DNA of 64,000 nt from Epiperipatus broadwayi. Lineage: Eukaryota > Onychophora > Udeonychophora > Euonychophora > Peripatidae. The stretch spans positions 1,054,001 through 1,118,000 of the forward strand of contig JAQFVV010000232.1 in the NCBI GenBank assembly GCA_028023455.1, written 5' to 3'. Positions 22,495 to 35,868 of the stretch are shown here, one piece after another (position 1 is the stretch's first letter; each line of letters begins with the position of its first letter). Made by a program: the position numbers and the translations under genes. The notes under the pieces are model-generated. The model was given only the letters and a program-made list of their open reading frames with translations. It was not told the origin of the DNA and did no database searches.

Positions 22495-25400
22495 TGTAGC
22501 CCTTGGATGTGGCCAAGGCTCCATCTTTTTAAGTTAATTATGCAAAGAAGGTTCCATCCAAATTTTCCTCATAATATATGTATTTTTTTTCTGTGTAATA
22601 AGAAAATTTTAGCCAAGACCGAGTTTGAAATTTATAAGGGATTGCATATGTTAAACTAGTAAGCAATCTAAAAATTTATTGTTAGTGTGTTTATAACCAG
22701 AGGATTATTTTATTTTTAATTTATGGGTTAAGTTGATATTAAGAAAATATTAGAAAAAGCAAGATTTACACATTTGTTGATAGGGAGGTGTGTGACTATT
22801 AAAAACTACATTAGGATAGTGATGATGAATAGTCATTATTTTATGCTAGGTTGGAAATAAATAATTCATGAAAGTAAATAAAAAATAATAATATAGGTAG
22901 AATAGTTGTAATAAATAAAGATTAAGGCATTAAAAATCTCAATTTAAAGAAAAGTATATACCTGCGATGTGTGTGTGTGTGTATAATTTAATTGTAGATT
23001 TTGATGGTACAATTTACAATTAATAATCATTTCTTACATGTTGTAAAGCAATTTTAAATAAGAAATTAAATCATTGTAATAAGTTAATATTAGCAGCCAA
23101 TTTTAATTTTAAAAAAGTCTGAGTTTGAAACAGCTGTAACATATATTTTGTTTCACTATTAAAGGGAAAGAGTAAGATTACTTCTAGTATTGGTTCAAGT
23201 ATTATCTTACTCAGTTAATTATCATTCCTTAAAAGACAGATATCACTAAGGAATTTAAGTGGACCATTAACGATAGTCTGGTGTGTCAGAGTGTCAAAAA
23301 TTAATTGGCAATTAATTGTTAAATTGTAAAATTAATCGTGTCTGTCTGAAATAGAATTTGTATCTGATTTTTCTGAAAGAGCAGAAGGTTAAATTTAATT
23401 GAGAAGGGGGAACATGCCAGTTAATTATAAAGATAATAAACACAAGTGGATGTCTTTATAAAAGCTGTGTTAAAGGAGAAAAAAAGAGAAAGAGGCTTCT
23501 TTTTATTTTAAACTGGCTTGTATTTTTAAAACTTATCTGTAGCAGTCTTCCTTCATTGACTAAAAGAAAACTGTTATAAAATTTAAAATCATTGTTATTG
23601 TACTTTGTCTTTTCAGAATAATTTGGCTAAATATAACAATGTATAGTGAGTAAATTTAAGTAGGCACACACACTTGGAACCTTCAGAAGTCAGCTATTTA
23701 ACAGATGGTGATAAAAATTTAAATCACAGAAGTTAAAATTTGAGTTTAATATCGTTTATATATATATGCAAATAGTAAAATTTAAAACTCAAGAGTTTTA
23801 ATGCATATGTAAGTCAATTTAAATCTACAAAATGAAATTAAAATTGAAAAAGGACAAACAAAAACAGACTGATATTGTGAAAAAGTTAAATGAAGTCTGT
23901 TTAGTTGGGAATGAGGAATGCATTCAGCAAAGTAAAAACTGTATATATGATAGCAAAGGAAAAGAACTCTATTAAAAGAACTTTTTACTACAAGGACTTA
24001 TATGCTATTATAAACCGGTCAAGGAGGAAAAAAAAGAAATCAGGAACCTGGAAGAACACCTGCTAAAAGACTTATATAAGTATAATTTTTTTATTATTAT
24101 TATTCGCTCTTTATGTGTGTAGGACATTTAATATATATATAAACGAATTTCTTTCTTTGTAGTGTATATCACGTATATCATCTATTTTAAAATTAATTCA
24201 TGTAATTACTATTGTATTATTTTGGGGGTAGAAATTGATTTCAGATAATTTTATATATGTTTATTTAAATGCTTTTGCTATTATGGTCATTTTGGGGATA
24301 GGTGAAATTTATATGCCTTATTTAAAATGTTTTACAAACAATTTTTTTTTCTTTTCTCAATTTAAAAAAAAAAAAACAATTAAGATATATTATTATTAGC
24401 ATCAGAAGTTATTATCACATGTTTAGACTTATAAATGAATTGCTTGTCTATTGAGTATCATCATCATTTTTATTGTTTTATAAAAGTGCATGGAAATAGT
24501 TCTGAGAATTTTGTGCGCATTTCTTATTGCTTATTATTATTGTTATCATAAAGTTAAGGCCAGAAACAAGCTGATTTATGCTTGGAAAATTTATGGGCTC
24601 ATATTCCAGTACACTAATTTGAAAGAATATTAAAGTTGTGAAAGTTTTACTTGTATAAATTGATGTTTCGACCTGTATGTGTGTGGCTAGACAAAGATCT
24701 CCACAAACTCAGTGAAGTTTAACTCACTAAGATTTATGCTATATTCATAAAGTATTTGAACCCAGTGGAAGAGTTTTCCCACTTGAGTATTCTCTACACC
24801 GTAAGAACGTTTCTTATTTTGATGGCCAGGGGTATTTGGTATACCTATGTTTTTATATGACTAGCGATAAAAATCCTAGCATATCTCAACCTTAGTGAAA
24901 AGGTTCTCTCTTATTCGGGTCACTGCCTGCCTCATATTAATATTTGATATTCCTTATGTGTGTATGAGAGGATAGCCATGATAAGCATTATTATAAGTAT
25001 TGGATACCAGGTCGCTAACTCAAATTTAATGTCAGAATGAATGCCGGTATGTGCAATTGGTGTATTTGAATATTGTTTTTGTAGATTTGATTTAGCATTC
25101 GAGCCAAAAATAATTAAGTTAATAACTGTTAAGGGTTAAATAAAACTTACGAATGATTGGGCATAAGCAATGCATATATAAATGTATTTAATAAATATTT
25201 ACATGGTCAGCTGAGAACTTCGCTGGAAAGGTAGTATTGTTAAAATATTATTATGTTATAAGAACATGAACATAGACAGTGCACTATGAGGATGTTTGAT
25301 CTTAATGCCAATTTATTTGCAATAACTTAGTCTCATTATTATTAAGATATCTCTGTTGTAAAGATTAGGGCCAAAGAATATTTAATCAGGATGATCGGAT

Positions 25401-27200
25401 AAGATCAAGAAATTTGCAAGGGAATATAAACTTTAGATTTATTAAATAAAATTATTAAATTTAATTAGGGGAAAAATCTATTATGTGTTTTCTACAATAT
25501 ATCTGTAATAAAAAGAGAAAGCATTGAAACGGGAAGAAATTGGTATTTACTATATTTAAGGTAAAAAGAAAGTGTAGATATAATATAATGTATATGTTTT
25601 GTATTGATTGAATTATTGTTTGTCAAATAAAATTTGTTATTTGTTTTAAATAAAATTTGCGTGTGTCTCCATGTTTTTGTGGGTTATTATTATCTAGATA
25701 TTTCCAATCCAATCATACGTCAATATAATATTATTAATATTTGAATTATCATGTACGTAATTAATATTTAGTAAAACTATTTAAAAGGTTAATTTTAAAT
25801 GCATAAAATTACCAAATAATTTAATATTGTTGAAGTATAAATCACGAATAGAGATAGTATTGAGTGATAGGGAGTGCAGAGGGTGGGCATAAAATCCTTT
25901 CTCCATCCGTTGTATTCAAACCTCTCTAGACGCATTTTATTTTATATAATTTTGTTATAATTGCGACTATATTTTATGATGTGTTTATGAAGATTTAATA
26001 AGCTTAAAATATTCCAGATTTAATGTAAATTGATATTAAACTGCATTAAAGACAACCGAGATCACCTTGGAGGCGATCAAGAGAGGAATGTTTATCACCA
26101 ATAACCTATCGCAGCTTATTCGATTTCCATACCTAATTGTTCGAAAAACCCTGAGAAGAGATTATAATGAGAGGAAATGAGCTAGCAAAGATGTAAAATT
26201 TAATGATAAAATAAGTAATAATGTAATAGACATGGATGTGAAATTGTTGGAGGAGTGGATCAGTAAGGTGGAGATGAATATAAAACTTTATAATTAGAAT
26301 AAAATTTAATTGTAGCTTCTATCATAGTGAATGGGGAATAGGCTGAGAATAACCTGGAATTCTTAAAGATATTAATATTGTCAATTTTAATGCGTTCTCG
26401 GTGTTCTTTAAATCAATTGTGTATTAACCCATTCATGAAATATTATTACTAAGAGTATTGAATTGAGTTTTAACCTTTATATTTTATTGGAGCTGCAATT
26501 TGGCACCCTGGCAATTAAGCTTATAGATGTTCTGTATCACCATCATCTCAGCAGGCCTCAGAAATAGTGTCAGCTGGGAATGATGAAGTAAATGCCATAT
26601 AGTTTGAATATGGTATAATTAATCCATAATGCGGATGTGCGATCATTTGAATAAAATTCTCATTGGTTATAATAAAGTTGTAATTAGCTTAAACGATCCA
26701 ATAATATATATGATATTTGGAAGCTCTCCCAATTGTTTTAATGCTGTTTAAAATCCAATGTGGATGACCGATCGACAGATTGCAAAACGCGTTTTGTGTT
26801 GATTTATTAAGTTTTTATAAAGTAACAAAATAAAGAATAACTTTTTATTTGTTTGAATTGATTTTATATAGTTACAATTGGCCTGTAACAAGATCGCACG
26901 AAGGAGATTATATTTAATTTATACGTATGAAATATATTAGTCTATGCATTATATTTGAGAAATTATTAGATTAAATCTATACTTAGAAATTATTTGATCT
27001 ATACTTAGTATACCAGGATATATATAATTGATGCATTGCATATTTAATTAATACTTAAGAAATGCATCTGTCATTAATTTATATATTTAAGAAATGTTCA
27101 TCATCTTTCAAGAACCAATAATACTTTTGAATTTTCATTTAGTTAGAAAAATCATCATCTTTTTCTTTTCTAAATTTTTTAATTGTTAGAATATATATAT
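22495..27200. other. No gene recognised; possible long LTR
   Basis: 4.7 kb without a convincing frame. One reading: TGTAGCCC at 22495 and GAGCTGCA ending at 26497 are imperfect inverted ends, TGGCACCCTGG follows three bases later like a primer binding site, TATAAAAG lies at 23457-23464 and AATAAA signals near 25.14 and 25.63 kb. That would be a 4-kb 5' LTR whose interior was cut by the element at 27201. No second LTR is in the window, so this stays a suggestion. Confidence 0.3.
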
Positions 27201-28331
27201 TATAATGGGGCAGCCTATTTGATAGCTTTAGTTGAGGCACCAAATATAACGGAACGGCATTTAATCATCCCAGTTGATATACCAAATATAACAATCGATT
27301 ATATTTAATACTTGGAAATCATTAACTTAATGCTTCATAGTTAAGTTCGCCAAATATAACAAAATGGATTATATTTAAATCGTAAGTTGGTCTTGTTAAA
27401 TATAAGGAGATGATTAAATTCCCTAGAAAGAGGATATGCATTTCACTACAATCAGACTTTGGGTCTTCAGGTAGAATGCTAGAAATGAATCGATGAAATA
27501 CTAAGTCCATGATTATATCTATCTTTATTATGCTAGCTCAATAATCTTTAAATAAGTTTTAATATAATTTAGACTAGTTCATCCATCTTTCATCCCTCTT
27601 TCAGTCACCATTATGCCACGATATTCAAACTCATGGAGAATTTGCAATTAGCTCTTTTCAGGGATAATTTCAAAACAAGTTATTATTTAATATGCCTTTA
27701 TATAAGCATTAATTATAATTGATATTCATATGATATTTATAATACTAGCATATATATAATATAATTCAATAATGATTAGACAAAGAGATCAAGTTAATAA
27801 ATCAATATTTAATAAACAATAAAAAATATAATATAATAGATAATAAAATATTAATAAATAAATACGGATGAATTTTACCATTTTAAAAATATTAATAAAT
27901 AATATTCTTATTTAATACCCTATGATAAAATTCAATACTATAATAAACTTTCAAAAATTAAAGAAAATAGTTTAAATTAACAGATATATAAAAACAATAT
28001 CTGGATTCAAAAATTAATAATTTATGTAACTTATTAATTTATTTACCATTCTTATTTATATGTTTCATAATTACTAATATATAAGTACTATTTACAATTG
28101 TATAACTTATATATTATATGTATTTTTGATAAATAAAATACATTGAACGTTTACAATATTATGTAGTAAATACAATATAATCCTGTTTAAAATATCTATT
28201 AAATAATAACTATTCTTTATATCCTTCATCTAATTTGATGAATTATGTCAAGCTTTCAATTAATTATATTTAATACTAAATATAATTTTCCTATTAAGAT
28301 ATAATGATGCGATGCCAAATTTGAAATAAAG

Positions 28332-28363
<32 letters not shown>

Positions 28364-29485
28364 CATATTAAAATAATATAAGCATTATTATAATATATAT
28401 AAATAAATAATAAAGAAAACTTATTTTCCAGAGTTGAGAGCAGATATTGAAGTCTATAGTTCATCATCCTAATGAAGATCTTTTACGAAGTATATTATTA
28501 ATCCATTGGTATAACGATGATTTTATTTATCCTTAATTGATAAACTGTTAATAATATCCAATGATTTGATTGATATGAAATAAAGTAAATATTCTTCAAA
28601 TATAGATGTTCTTAATCTCTATTTTTCTATTATCATTAGACGTTCTATATATCCAATATTTCAAAATATTTGAAAATAGCATGCAAGGTTGGTTTCGAAA
28701 CCTTTACGATACAAAGCTGTTCTACTCAAAGCACATTGTTTTATCCTATATATATATATAATTATCTTAAATTTATATATATCTGAAGAATAACGGAAGT
28801 GTTAAAACAACGTAGTTTCCAAAAAACTTAAACAGACGTTCTTTTCTTTTATATTGCTATTCCTTTAAGATTTAATAGAAAATTAAAATATTTTCCTTGC
28901 AGACTTTTAATCCACAGATTATCTTAATTTGGAAAAGTTAATATTTAAATTCCAATCGTTGAACAGTAGTATTGATAAAAGAAAAAGTTATTTAAAGAGA
29001 AATGATTTTCTTTTCTTCTCCTTAATAACAAGAGAACGAATAAATCTGCTCGTGTGTTGTTACAAGTTCATGCTTAATTCAAATATTAATTGTTCAATAG
29101 ACATTAAGATTTAATAATAATATATATATAAAATTATTATTCTACCTCAAATCTGGATTTTACTCAAAAATTGACATTAATATATATATATTGTTAATAA
29201 TATATATAAAATATTATTTAACTAAATTGGATTTTACTAAAAACTTGATTAATATATATATTGTTTAAAGTTCAGTATATATAAAATCATTCATTTCAAC
29301 TCCAAATCTGGCATTTTACTCAAAAGCTTAAGGTATGTATTATTTAAAACTCACATGTATATATAAATAGTTTATATATGTATACATAATAAAATAGTCA
29401 AATAAATTTTATATTTATAAATAATTTCATAAGAGATAAAAGCACGTTAGACCAATAATAATAACTGGAAAAAGTTACTATTATA
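27201..29485 (-). repeat. 3' LTR of the Ty3-type element
   Basis: About 2.28 kb, direct copy of 35883-38143. It differs by an 11-base duplication near 27.59 kb (CATCCATCTTT), a longer AAT microsatellite at 28.33 kb and changes in the internal tandem repeat near 29.15-29.33 kb. It is unusually long for the family. A 61-codon antisense frame present in both LTRs starts without ATG and is not believed. Confidence 0.9.
28331..28362. repeat. AAT microsatellite
   Basis: About ten AAT units inside the 3' LTR; the 5' LTR has only about four (near 37.01 kb), so the tract changed length after insertion. Confidence 0.85.
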
Positions 29486-29499
29486 TTTCCCCTTCCCTT
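29486..29499 (-). promoter_or_regulatory. Polypurine tract
   Basis: On the minus strand AAGGGAAGGGGAAA lies directly before the 3' LTR start (TATAATAG). This is the expected place and composition for the plus-strand DNA primer of an LTR retrotransposon, and it fixes the LTR boundary. Confidence 0.85.
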
Positions 29500-30028
29500 A
29501 GGAAATTAAAATTTTAATTTAAGTTAAAATTTTAAACACTTACAACTATTTTAGTATGTTCTTATAATTTAATTGCATTTATACTTGGATTTTATGAAGG
29601 GTTGAAGTTTTTTTTTTTAACTGTTATATCTTTCCTTATACTTGGGCTATATTATTCTTTTGATAATGATCAAAAAAAAATTAAGGACTTTGATGGTTAA
29701 TATTTTTTTTAAAAAAATAAATAAAATAAAATAAATAATGTGTTTCCTTCTTGGACAACACAAATATATTTACTAGCCTTATTCCTGCTTCTTTAAGACT
29801 TATGGATTTGAAAAGGACTAAATAAATACTAGAGTATCCATTTATTAATATGAATTGACTCTATTGTTTTTACTTATTTCAAGGCATTAAAGAATACCCT
29901 CACCAAAGCTAATGTTCTTAACTATATATTTTCCTTTACATTGATCACTATTATTATTTTTTATACAACCGTATGGTTTACACTGCCCAATTCTTATCTT
30001 GATATTCACCTTATTTCTTTATATAACA

Positions 30029-31498
30029 TTATAAACAGCCAAAATAAGGTTTTAAAATTCGTGAATTATATGTACCACGAATCTCTCCTTCTTGGTTAAT
30101 CCAAAATGCATTTGGACCTGCCTTTTTAATGATAGTATAAGGTCCTTCATATGTGTTGTAGAATTTGTGATATTTATTCTCTAATGGTTTACTGGGATGG
30201 AAAGTCTTTATCAAAACTTTATCTCCAACTTTAAATTCATAAATACATTTTTTTTTATTCCGACTTCTATTATTTGCCATTTTAACAAGTTGTTTATGAG
30301 CTTGTAAAACATCATTTTCTCCATTTATTTTGGGTTCATTAATAATAGGTTTATATTTTTTAAATAATATAGGTATAATTTGATGAAAGTGTAGTCGGAT
30401 GGGTGAGAATCCAGTAGATTCATTTAAACTCCAATTGATATAGTCTACTACATGTTTTGTCTGCTTTACCCAACCCTTATGCTCTTCTTCCAAATAGGTC
30501 CTAAACAAACGTCCAAGCTCCCGCATAATACGTTCACATGGGTTTGATTGTGGATTCCTAATAGAGATTAGCACATGTTTTATTTTTGATATATCTACCC
30601 ATTTCTTCCATTCCTTAGATAGAAAAGGTGTACCATGATCAGTTAGTATGGTTTTCAGCTTTCCTATCATTGGAAATTGGAGAGTACTCAATACTTTGAT
30701 TGTATGTTTAGTATTGGCTTGGGGTATTGGGTAAGCAGCAACATATTTGGAAAAGAGATCATAAGTGACTAATAAATATTTTTGTTTGTTAAATGGGGGC
30801 AAAGGCCCATAATAGTCAATTGCTAAGATCTCATTTGGTCTTTCTGGAATGATAGAATTAATTGAATTAATATAATTTTGGTTTACTGACTTAGCTCTTA
30901 AGCAAATTAGACAATCTTGGAGTGATTTCAAGATGTCTCTATACATTTTTGGCCAGTAAAACCAATTCTTAAGGGTATGTTCTGTCTTGTGAGCACCATA
31001 ATGCCCGTATAGACAGTGTATGTATTTTATGAGTGGGTCACATAAAGACTTTGGTATTATTGTCCTCCACTCATCAACGTTATCATTCATTTTATATAGT
31101 AAGACCTGTTGTTCTAATTTAAAATGGTTAAGATCTTTAGGTGCATTCAAAACTTCCTCCCCTAATAAAACTTTTATAATTGGGTTTAATTCTGGGTCAT
31201 TAAATTGTATCTCAGGTAAGTTTTCCAACTCGTTCTCTACATTACTATCAGCCATCACATTGACATTTGTAATGTAGGCATTGTCTACCATTAAATGATT
31301 TTGTTCTGACCTACATGGATTTCGACTAAGCACGTCAGCCACAACATTCTCGGATCCTTTGCAATAATGCACAGTGTAATTAAATTCCTGTAACAGTAAA
31401 CTCCATCTAACTAGATGACTATTAGTCAGATAACTGTGATTTAGGAATTCGAGGCTTTTGTGATCAGTGATCACTATCACCTCTGATCCGAGTAGCAT
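30029..31498 (-). pseudogene. pol, second part: RNase H end and integrase
   Basis: 489 codons in the same frame as the upstream pol part, separated from it by a TGA at 31502-31504. It starts inside RNase H (VITDHKSLEFL with the third catalytic Asp, residues 9-18). Integrase follows: zinc-binding HHCC at His161, His166, Cys196 and Cys199 (spacing 4, 29, 2), then the catalytic triad Asp228 (LAIDYYG), Asp287 (LTDHGTPF) and Glu322 (NPCERI). The C-terminus carries a beta-rich GPYTIIKK domain and no chromodomain. All key residues are present, so only the stop prevents a full polyprotein. The protein would insert the cDNA copy into host DNA. Confidence 0.92.
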
Positions 31499-31501
31499 TT
31501 G

Positions 31502-33295
31502 TCAAAATTTTTGGAAAGCCCAGACTATTGCTAGTGCTTCCTTCTCTGTAACCATGTAATTTATTTCTGGACCTTTCAAGAGCCGGCTAATAAAGTAGAG
31601 GACACCTGGTTGGCCATCCTCTTGGATTTGGGACAGTGTTACCCCTAATCCAAAACCACTACTATCTGTTTGGACAATGAATGGTTTATTAAAATCAGGG
31701 AAAGCTAACATAGTTGACTTTAAAAACCCTGTTTTAATATTCTCAAATGCACGGTCTTGTTCCTCAGTCCATTTCCAATGTTCATCTTTTCTAATCAATT
31801 TTAGCAATGGTTCCATGTGGTCTGAGAACTTCTGATAGAAACGGTTGTAAAAATTACATAGGCCTAAAAATGATCTAATTTGTTTTCGAGTAGATGGTTT
31901 AGGAAAGTTTTGAATGGCAGAGATCTTCTCTGGATGAGGTCTTATCCCATTGCAACCAACAATATGACCTAAGAAGACTACTTGGTTGGAAACTAAAGTA
32001 CTCTTCTTGAAGTTAATTTTTATACCTTTCAGAAAACACTCTTTAAAAAATATAGATAAATGTTGAAGGTGTTCTTCAACTGTGGTGGATGCAATAATTA
32101 CATCATCCACATAAATAATTATGATTTGTTTTACCTCAGGAGATAAAGTCTTATCCAAACACCTAATTAGACCTGCACCACTATTTATCAATCCAAATGG
32201 CATCCTATTAAATTGGTATGTAAAACCCTCATAACGGAAAGCAGTATATTGGCGATCTTCTGGATGAAGTTCAATCTGCCAATAGCTGGAGGTTAAATCG
32301 AAAGTAGAAAATACCTTCTTATTTCCAAATTTCATGAATAATTCATGTATGGGTGGTGGTATATTTCTGTCTGGGACAGTAATTTTGTTTAGTTGTCTAG
32401 CATCCAAACAAAATCTCATCGACCCATCTTTCTTCTTCACAGTTACTACTGGATTACAGTAAGGTGAAGAGCATTTGGAAATGATTTCCCAATCCAGCAT
32501 TTTGTTAATTTGCTTAGATATATCTTCCCGATATTGGTATGGAATAGGATACGATTTGGATTGAAATGGTTGATCATGAATTAATCTAATTCTCTGTTGG
32601 AATCCCTTTATCACTCCTGGTATGTCTGAGAAAATAGAATTAAATTCTCTTATAACAAATCGTAATTTCAATATATCATCACTTCCAAGCAAGTTGGATT
32701 CTGCGAGTTTACTCTCTAAAAGTGTTTCTGGAATGCTAGATGTTATACAGTCAACTTCAATTTGATCATATCTTGGAAGCAATGTCATCTCCAAGACTTC
32801 ATCATTAATTTTAACTGTTTTATTACAGAAATCAATTACACAAGTGTTCAAATGTAGGAAGTCTGCCCCTAAAATAACATTATGAATTAAACCATTCAAT
32901 ATTAAAAATACATGATAGAGAGTTGTTTGGCCAATTTTAATCTCAACCCAAATTTGTTTTTGGATTAACTTAGCTTTTCTGCTGTTAGCCATGGTAACCT
33001 GCATAGATTTCAGTGGTAAAATTTTGATATTAGGATTTATTGCTAAAATCTTTTGGTAAAATTTCTCTGATATCACTGAAATTTGGCTACCAGAATCTAA
33101 TAATGCGTTAACCAGCAAGCTCTCAAACAAAACTTCTATCATAGGGCAACTTTGCAAAACAAAATTTGGTGTTTTATCTTCCCATGAACACATCATGTTA
33201 GTGATTTCTTGTGTAAAAGATTGATTCAAGTTCCTCATTGGGTATTTGGTTTCTTGAGGTGAGGAACATTTCCTCAAGTACCCTTTTAGTTTGTT
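31502..33295 (-). pseudogene. pol, first part: protease, reverse transcriptase, RNase H
   Basis: Frame open from 33295. Counting from the first listed codon at 33277 (a TTG; there is no ATG near the start), the protease site is DSG at 61-63 (LLDSGSQISVIS), followed by VILGAD. Reverse transcriptase: FCLDARQLN, FDLTSSYWQIEL (catalytic Asp327), MPFGLINSGAGLIR and IIYVDDVIIA (389-392). RNase H begins with VQTDSSGFGLG (Asp538) and MVTEKEALA. The frame then hits TGA where the domain normally continues. The pol frame is -1 relative to gag and overlaps its end by 10 bases, which points to a gag-pol fusion by frameshifting. The NSGAGLIR block is a variant of the usual NAPATFQR-like motif and may mark a sub-lineage. 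Confidence 0.92.
33286..33295 (-). promoter_or_regulatory. gag-pol overlap, putative -1 frameshift region
   Basis: The pol frame has a stop just upstream, so any switch must occur within these 10 bases, which read ACAAACTAA at the end. AAC just before the gag stop could slip back to AAA. The heptamer AACAAAC is not a perfect X-XXY-YYZ site, so the mechanism is inferred. Confidence 0.5.
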
Positions 33296-35406
33296 TTATG
33301 TGAAACTGTAGATATATCTTTACTACATCCTGGTTTTGGGGAATTTCTTGGATTATTAGAAGAAGTTATTTTTATTTTATTTAAATTATCACGATTTATT
33401 TTGGGAGAGGGGTCATAAGGTATATTCCTTTGAGATGTTTTTCCCTTCCAATGATTGGTATCTTTATTATTTTTCCTTCTATTATAAAATATTGTATTGA
33501 TTGAAGCTTCCTCCTTTTTTTTATCAGGTAATCTAATTGATAAATTAGTTTGATTCATATCAATACTATTTAAAAGTTCTACTATTTGTTCTATTTTTGT
33601 TATATTGGTACACAATAATGATTGTTCTATTTTAAGTGGTAAATTTCTTTTTATTATTCTAATCATTTCACCTTCACTTAAATGATAGGTATTAAGTGTT
33701 CTTAACTTTGTTATTTGATGGCGAAAGAATTTGGTCAAGGTTTCTCCAGGTGTCTGCTTATACTTATCTTGGAATATTTGGTACAATAAAGCCTCTTGTC
33801 TATCTCTATTCCAAAAATTTTTAATTAATAATTCTTGGTATTCCATATAAGTAGATGGAGTTTGTGATAAAGACTCCCACCACATTAATGCATCTCCTTG
33901 TAAGTGACTATATGCAATGATCACTTTTTCTCCTTCTGATAAATTATGGTTAATGGAAAAATAAAGATTAAGGCTTCTAATATGTTCTATAGGAGATTCA
34001 TTATGAGATCCCTTGAATATTTTTAACCTAACAAATTGGTTAATTGTACTACTTGGTATTGAATGATTATATACCTTTTGCTTTTCTAAAACATTCAACT
34101 GAGAAGTTGATGTTTGATTTTCATGATTAATCCTACAAGTATTTAAGTTTAACCCTTCTAATTCAAAATTACTAGGATAATTTTCAACTTCAGGCATTAT
34201 ATGATACTGTAAATTTGATCTATCATAAGAATCAATTACTTGTTGTGGATCTTTTTGAATAACCTCCAATTGATTTTCACCAAGATTTTGTTCTTGATTA
34301 CTATTACAAGTATTTACATTATTTTCAACCTGATGCATTTCTATAGTTGGTGTTTTTTTACATATTTGTGTTTCAATAATTAAAAATCTACTATCAGTTG
34401 ATTCTTTTATTTTATTAACTCTATTCCAAGTTTCAGTAGTATCTTCCCTTAATTTTTCCAATACATTTTTATCTTTATTTGTATTAATTTCTATTGAATT
34501 CATTTTATTCTCTAAAGTTTTAAGTTGATGGTCAATAGTCTCTAATACATTATTCTGGGATTCTATCTCATTATTATGTTTAGTAGAGAGTTGATCTATT
34601 CTTGTGTGTGTTCGTTGTCTATCTTCTTGGATTTCATTCCGTATTTTATTTTGTTCTTCTTTTACTTCTTCCCTAAAAATTCCTTGATTTTTATACATTT
34701 CATCACATTTAACATTTAATCTATCTATGATGTCATTTTGGAACTCACTAAACCGCTGTTGACATTTTGAATTATTTTCGTCAATTTCATTCTTTAAATC
34801 ATTTAATGCTTGTTTAATTTCTATGTTATCTCTTTGAACATTATCCACATTTAAATTTAATTGTTCTATTTTAGTAGATAATTTATTTTCAATTCCTGTC
34901 ATTTCAACCTTCAAATCAAATTTTAAACTATCTAATTTTTTACTATTATCGTCTATTTTTTTATTCATATCACTTCTTAAGTCATCTAATTTTTTATTAT
35001 TATCATCTATTTTTTTATTATTATCATTTAATTTTTTATCGAAATTATCAAGTAATTTTTGATTATTACTGTCCATTTTAGTCATAAATATTTGGAATAT
35101 TTCCATCATAGTTGTATTATTATCTATAACCTTTGTTGTACCAACATTAAGTGATTGATTAATCTCAATTTTAGATGATTGATTTAAATCTTCATCAACT
35201 ATATTTTGTGTTTGAGATAACACTTGATCTAAACTCTGTGTTTGTTGAGGGTATTCAATTATGGTTGTAGAACCCCCAGGTGCTTGTACTAATGATGATT
35301 GTTCTATAATATTAATATCATCACTTAGTTCACTTTGCAAATCATCTTGCATTTGACTAGAGCATTCAATATCTTTGTTTGAAAACATTTTTCCACTTCG
35401 AAGCAT
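33286..35406 (-). CDS. gag: gag polyprotein of the Ty3-type element
   Basis: 706 codons from an ATG, uninterrupted. Residues about 95-340 are a long lysine-, asparagine- and glutamate-rich coiled coil with repeats such as KKIDDNNKKLDDL. The capsid-like core lies near residues 455-630 (RLKIFKGSHNESPIEHIR, HLQGDALMWWESL, LLIKNFWNRDRQEALLYQ, IVELLNSIDMN). The C-terminus is basic, and no CCHC zinc knuckle is visible, so RNA binding probably rests on the basic tail. It would form the intracellular particle. Long gags with such a coiled coil are unusual for the group. It ends ACAAACTAA with pol in the -1 frame. Confidence 0.9.
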   Translation of the reverse strand: MLRSGKMFSNKDIECSSQMQDDLQSELSDDINIIEQSSLVQAPGGSTTIIEYPQQTQSLDQVLSQTQNIVDEDLNQSSKIEINQSLNVGTTKVIDNNTTMMEIFQIFMTKMDSNNQKLLDNFDKKLNDNNKKIDDNNKKLDDLRSDMNKKIDDNSKKLDSLKFDLKVEMTGIENKLSTKIEQLNLNVDNVQRDNIEIKQALNDLKNEIDENNSKCQQRFSEFQNDIIDRLNVKCDEMYKNQGIFREEVKEEQNKIRNEIQEDRQRTHTRIDQLSTKHNNEIESQNNVLETIDHQLKTLENKMNSIEINTNKDKNVLEKLREDTTETWNRVNKIKESTDSRFLIIETQICKKTPTIEMHQVENNVNTCNSNQEQNLGENQLEVIQKDPQQVIDSYDRSNLQYHIMPEVENYPSNFELEGLNLNTCRINHENQTSTSQLNVLEKQKVYNHSIPSSTINQFVRLKIFKGSHNESPIEHIRSLNLYFSINHNLSEGEKVIIAYSHLQGDALMWWESLSQTPSTYMEYQELLIKNFWNRDRQEALLYQIFQDKYKQTPGETLTKFFRHQITKLRTLNTYHLSEGEMIRIIKRNLPLKIEQSLLCTNITKIEQIVELLNSIDMNQTNLSIRLPDKKKEEASINTIFYNRRKNNKDTNHWKGKTSQRNIPYDPSPKINRDNLNKIKITSSNNPRNSPKPGCSKDISTVSHKTN

Positions 35407-35868
35407 AACAAATTTTAACTTAATTCAAATATTACACAAGTTTATATATTTTTATAACCAAAATATTATATCGTAAAGTTCTTTACCACTTCATGCTATT
35501 TATATATACTTATGATGTTCTAATGATATATGTGTATATTTTTAAACATCTATGTCTATAGAAAAACTTTATCCCACTCAACTCTTGTTTAAAACATAAT
35601 TTAATAATTAGTTATTTAAATATTGATCTCTCTAAATCATATTATATATATTATCATTTTTTTTTTATATTAATCTTGTAATTATAAACACCATATGAAT
35701 CTTCATAACAACATACTTGTTACTAAGAATAATCAATTAATCTATCCATGACTTTTTCACTATATGTAATAATATAGAATCATTGATTCAAAGCCCCAGT
35801 TAATATACTAAATATGTAATAGTATATAATTTATACCTGTGATGAACTTAAATGTTCAATGCCTAAAA

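Noticed and set aside
28929-29114. 61-codon frame present in both LTRs (also 37589-37774)
   Set aside because: It starts at TTG, runs antisense to the element and is shared only because LTRs are copies of each other; no motif.
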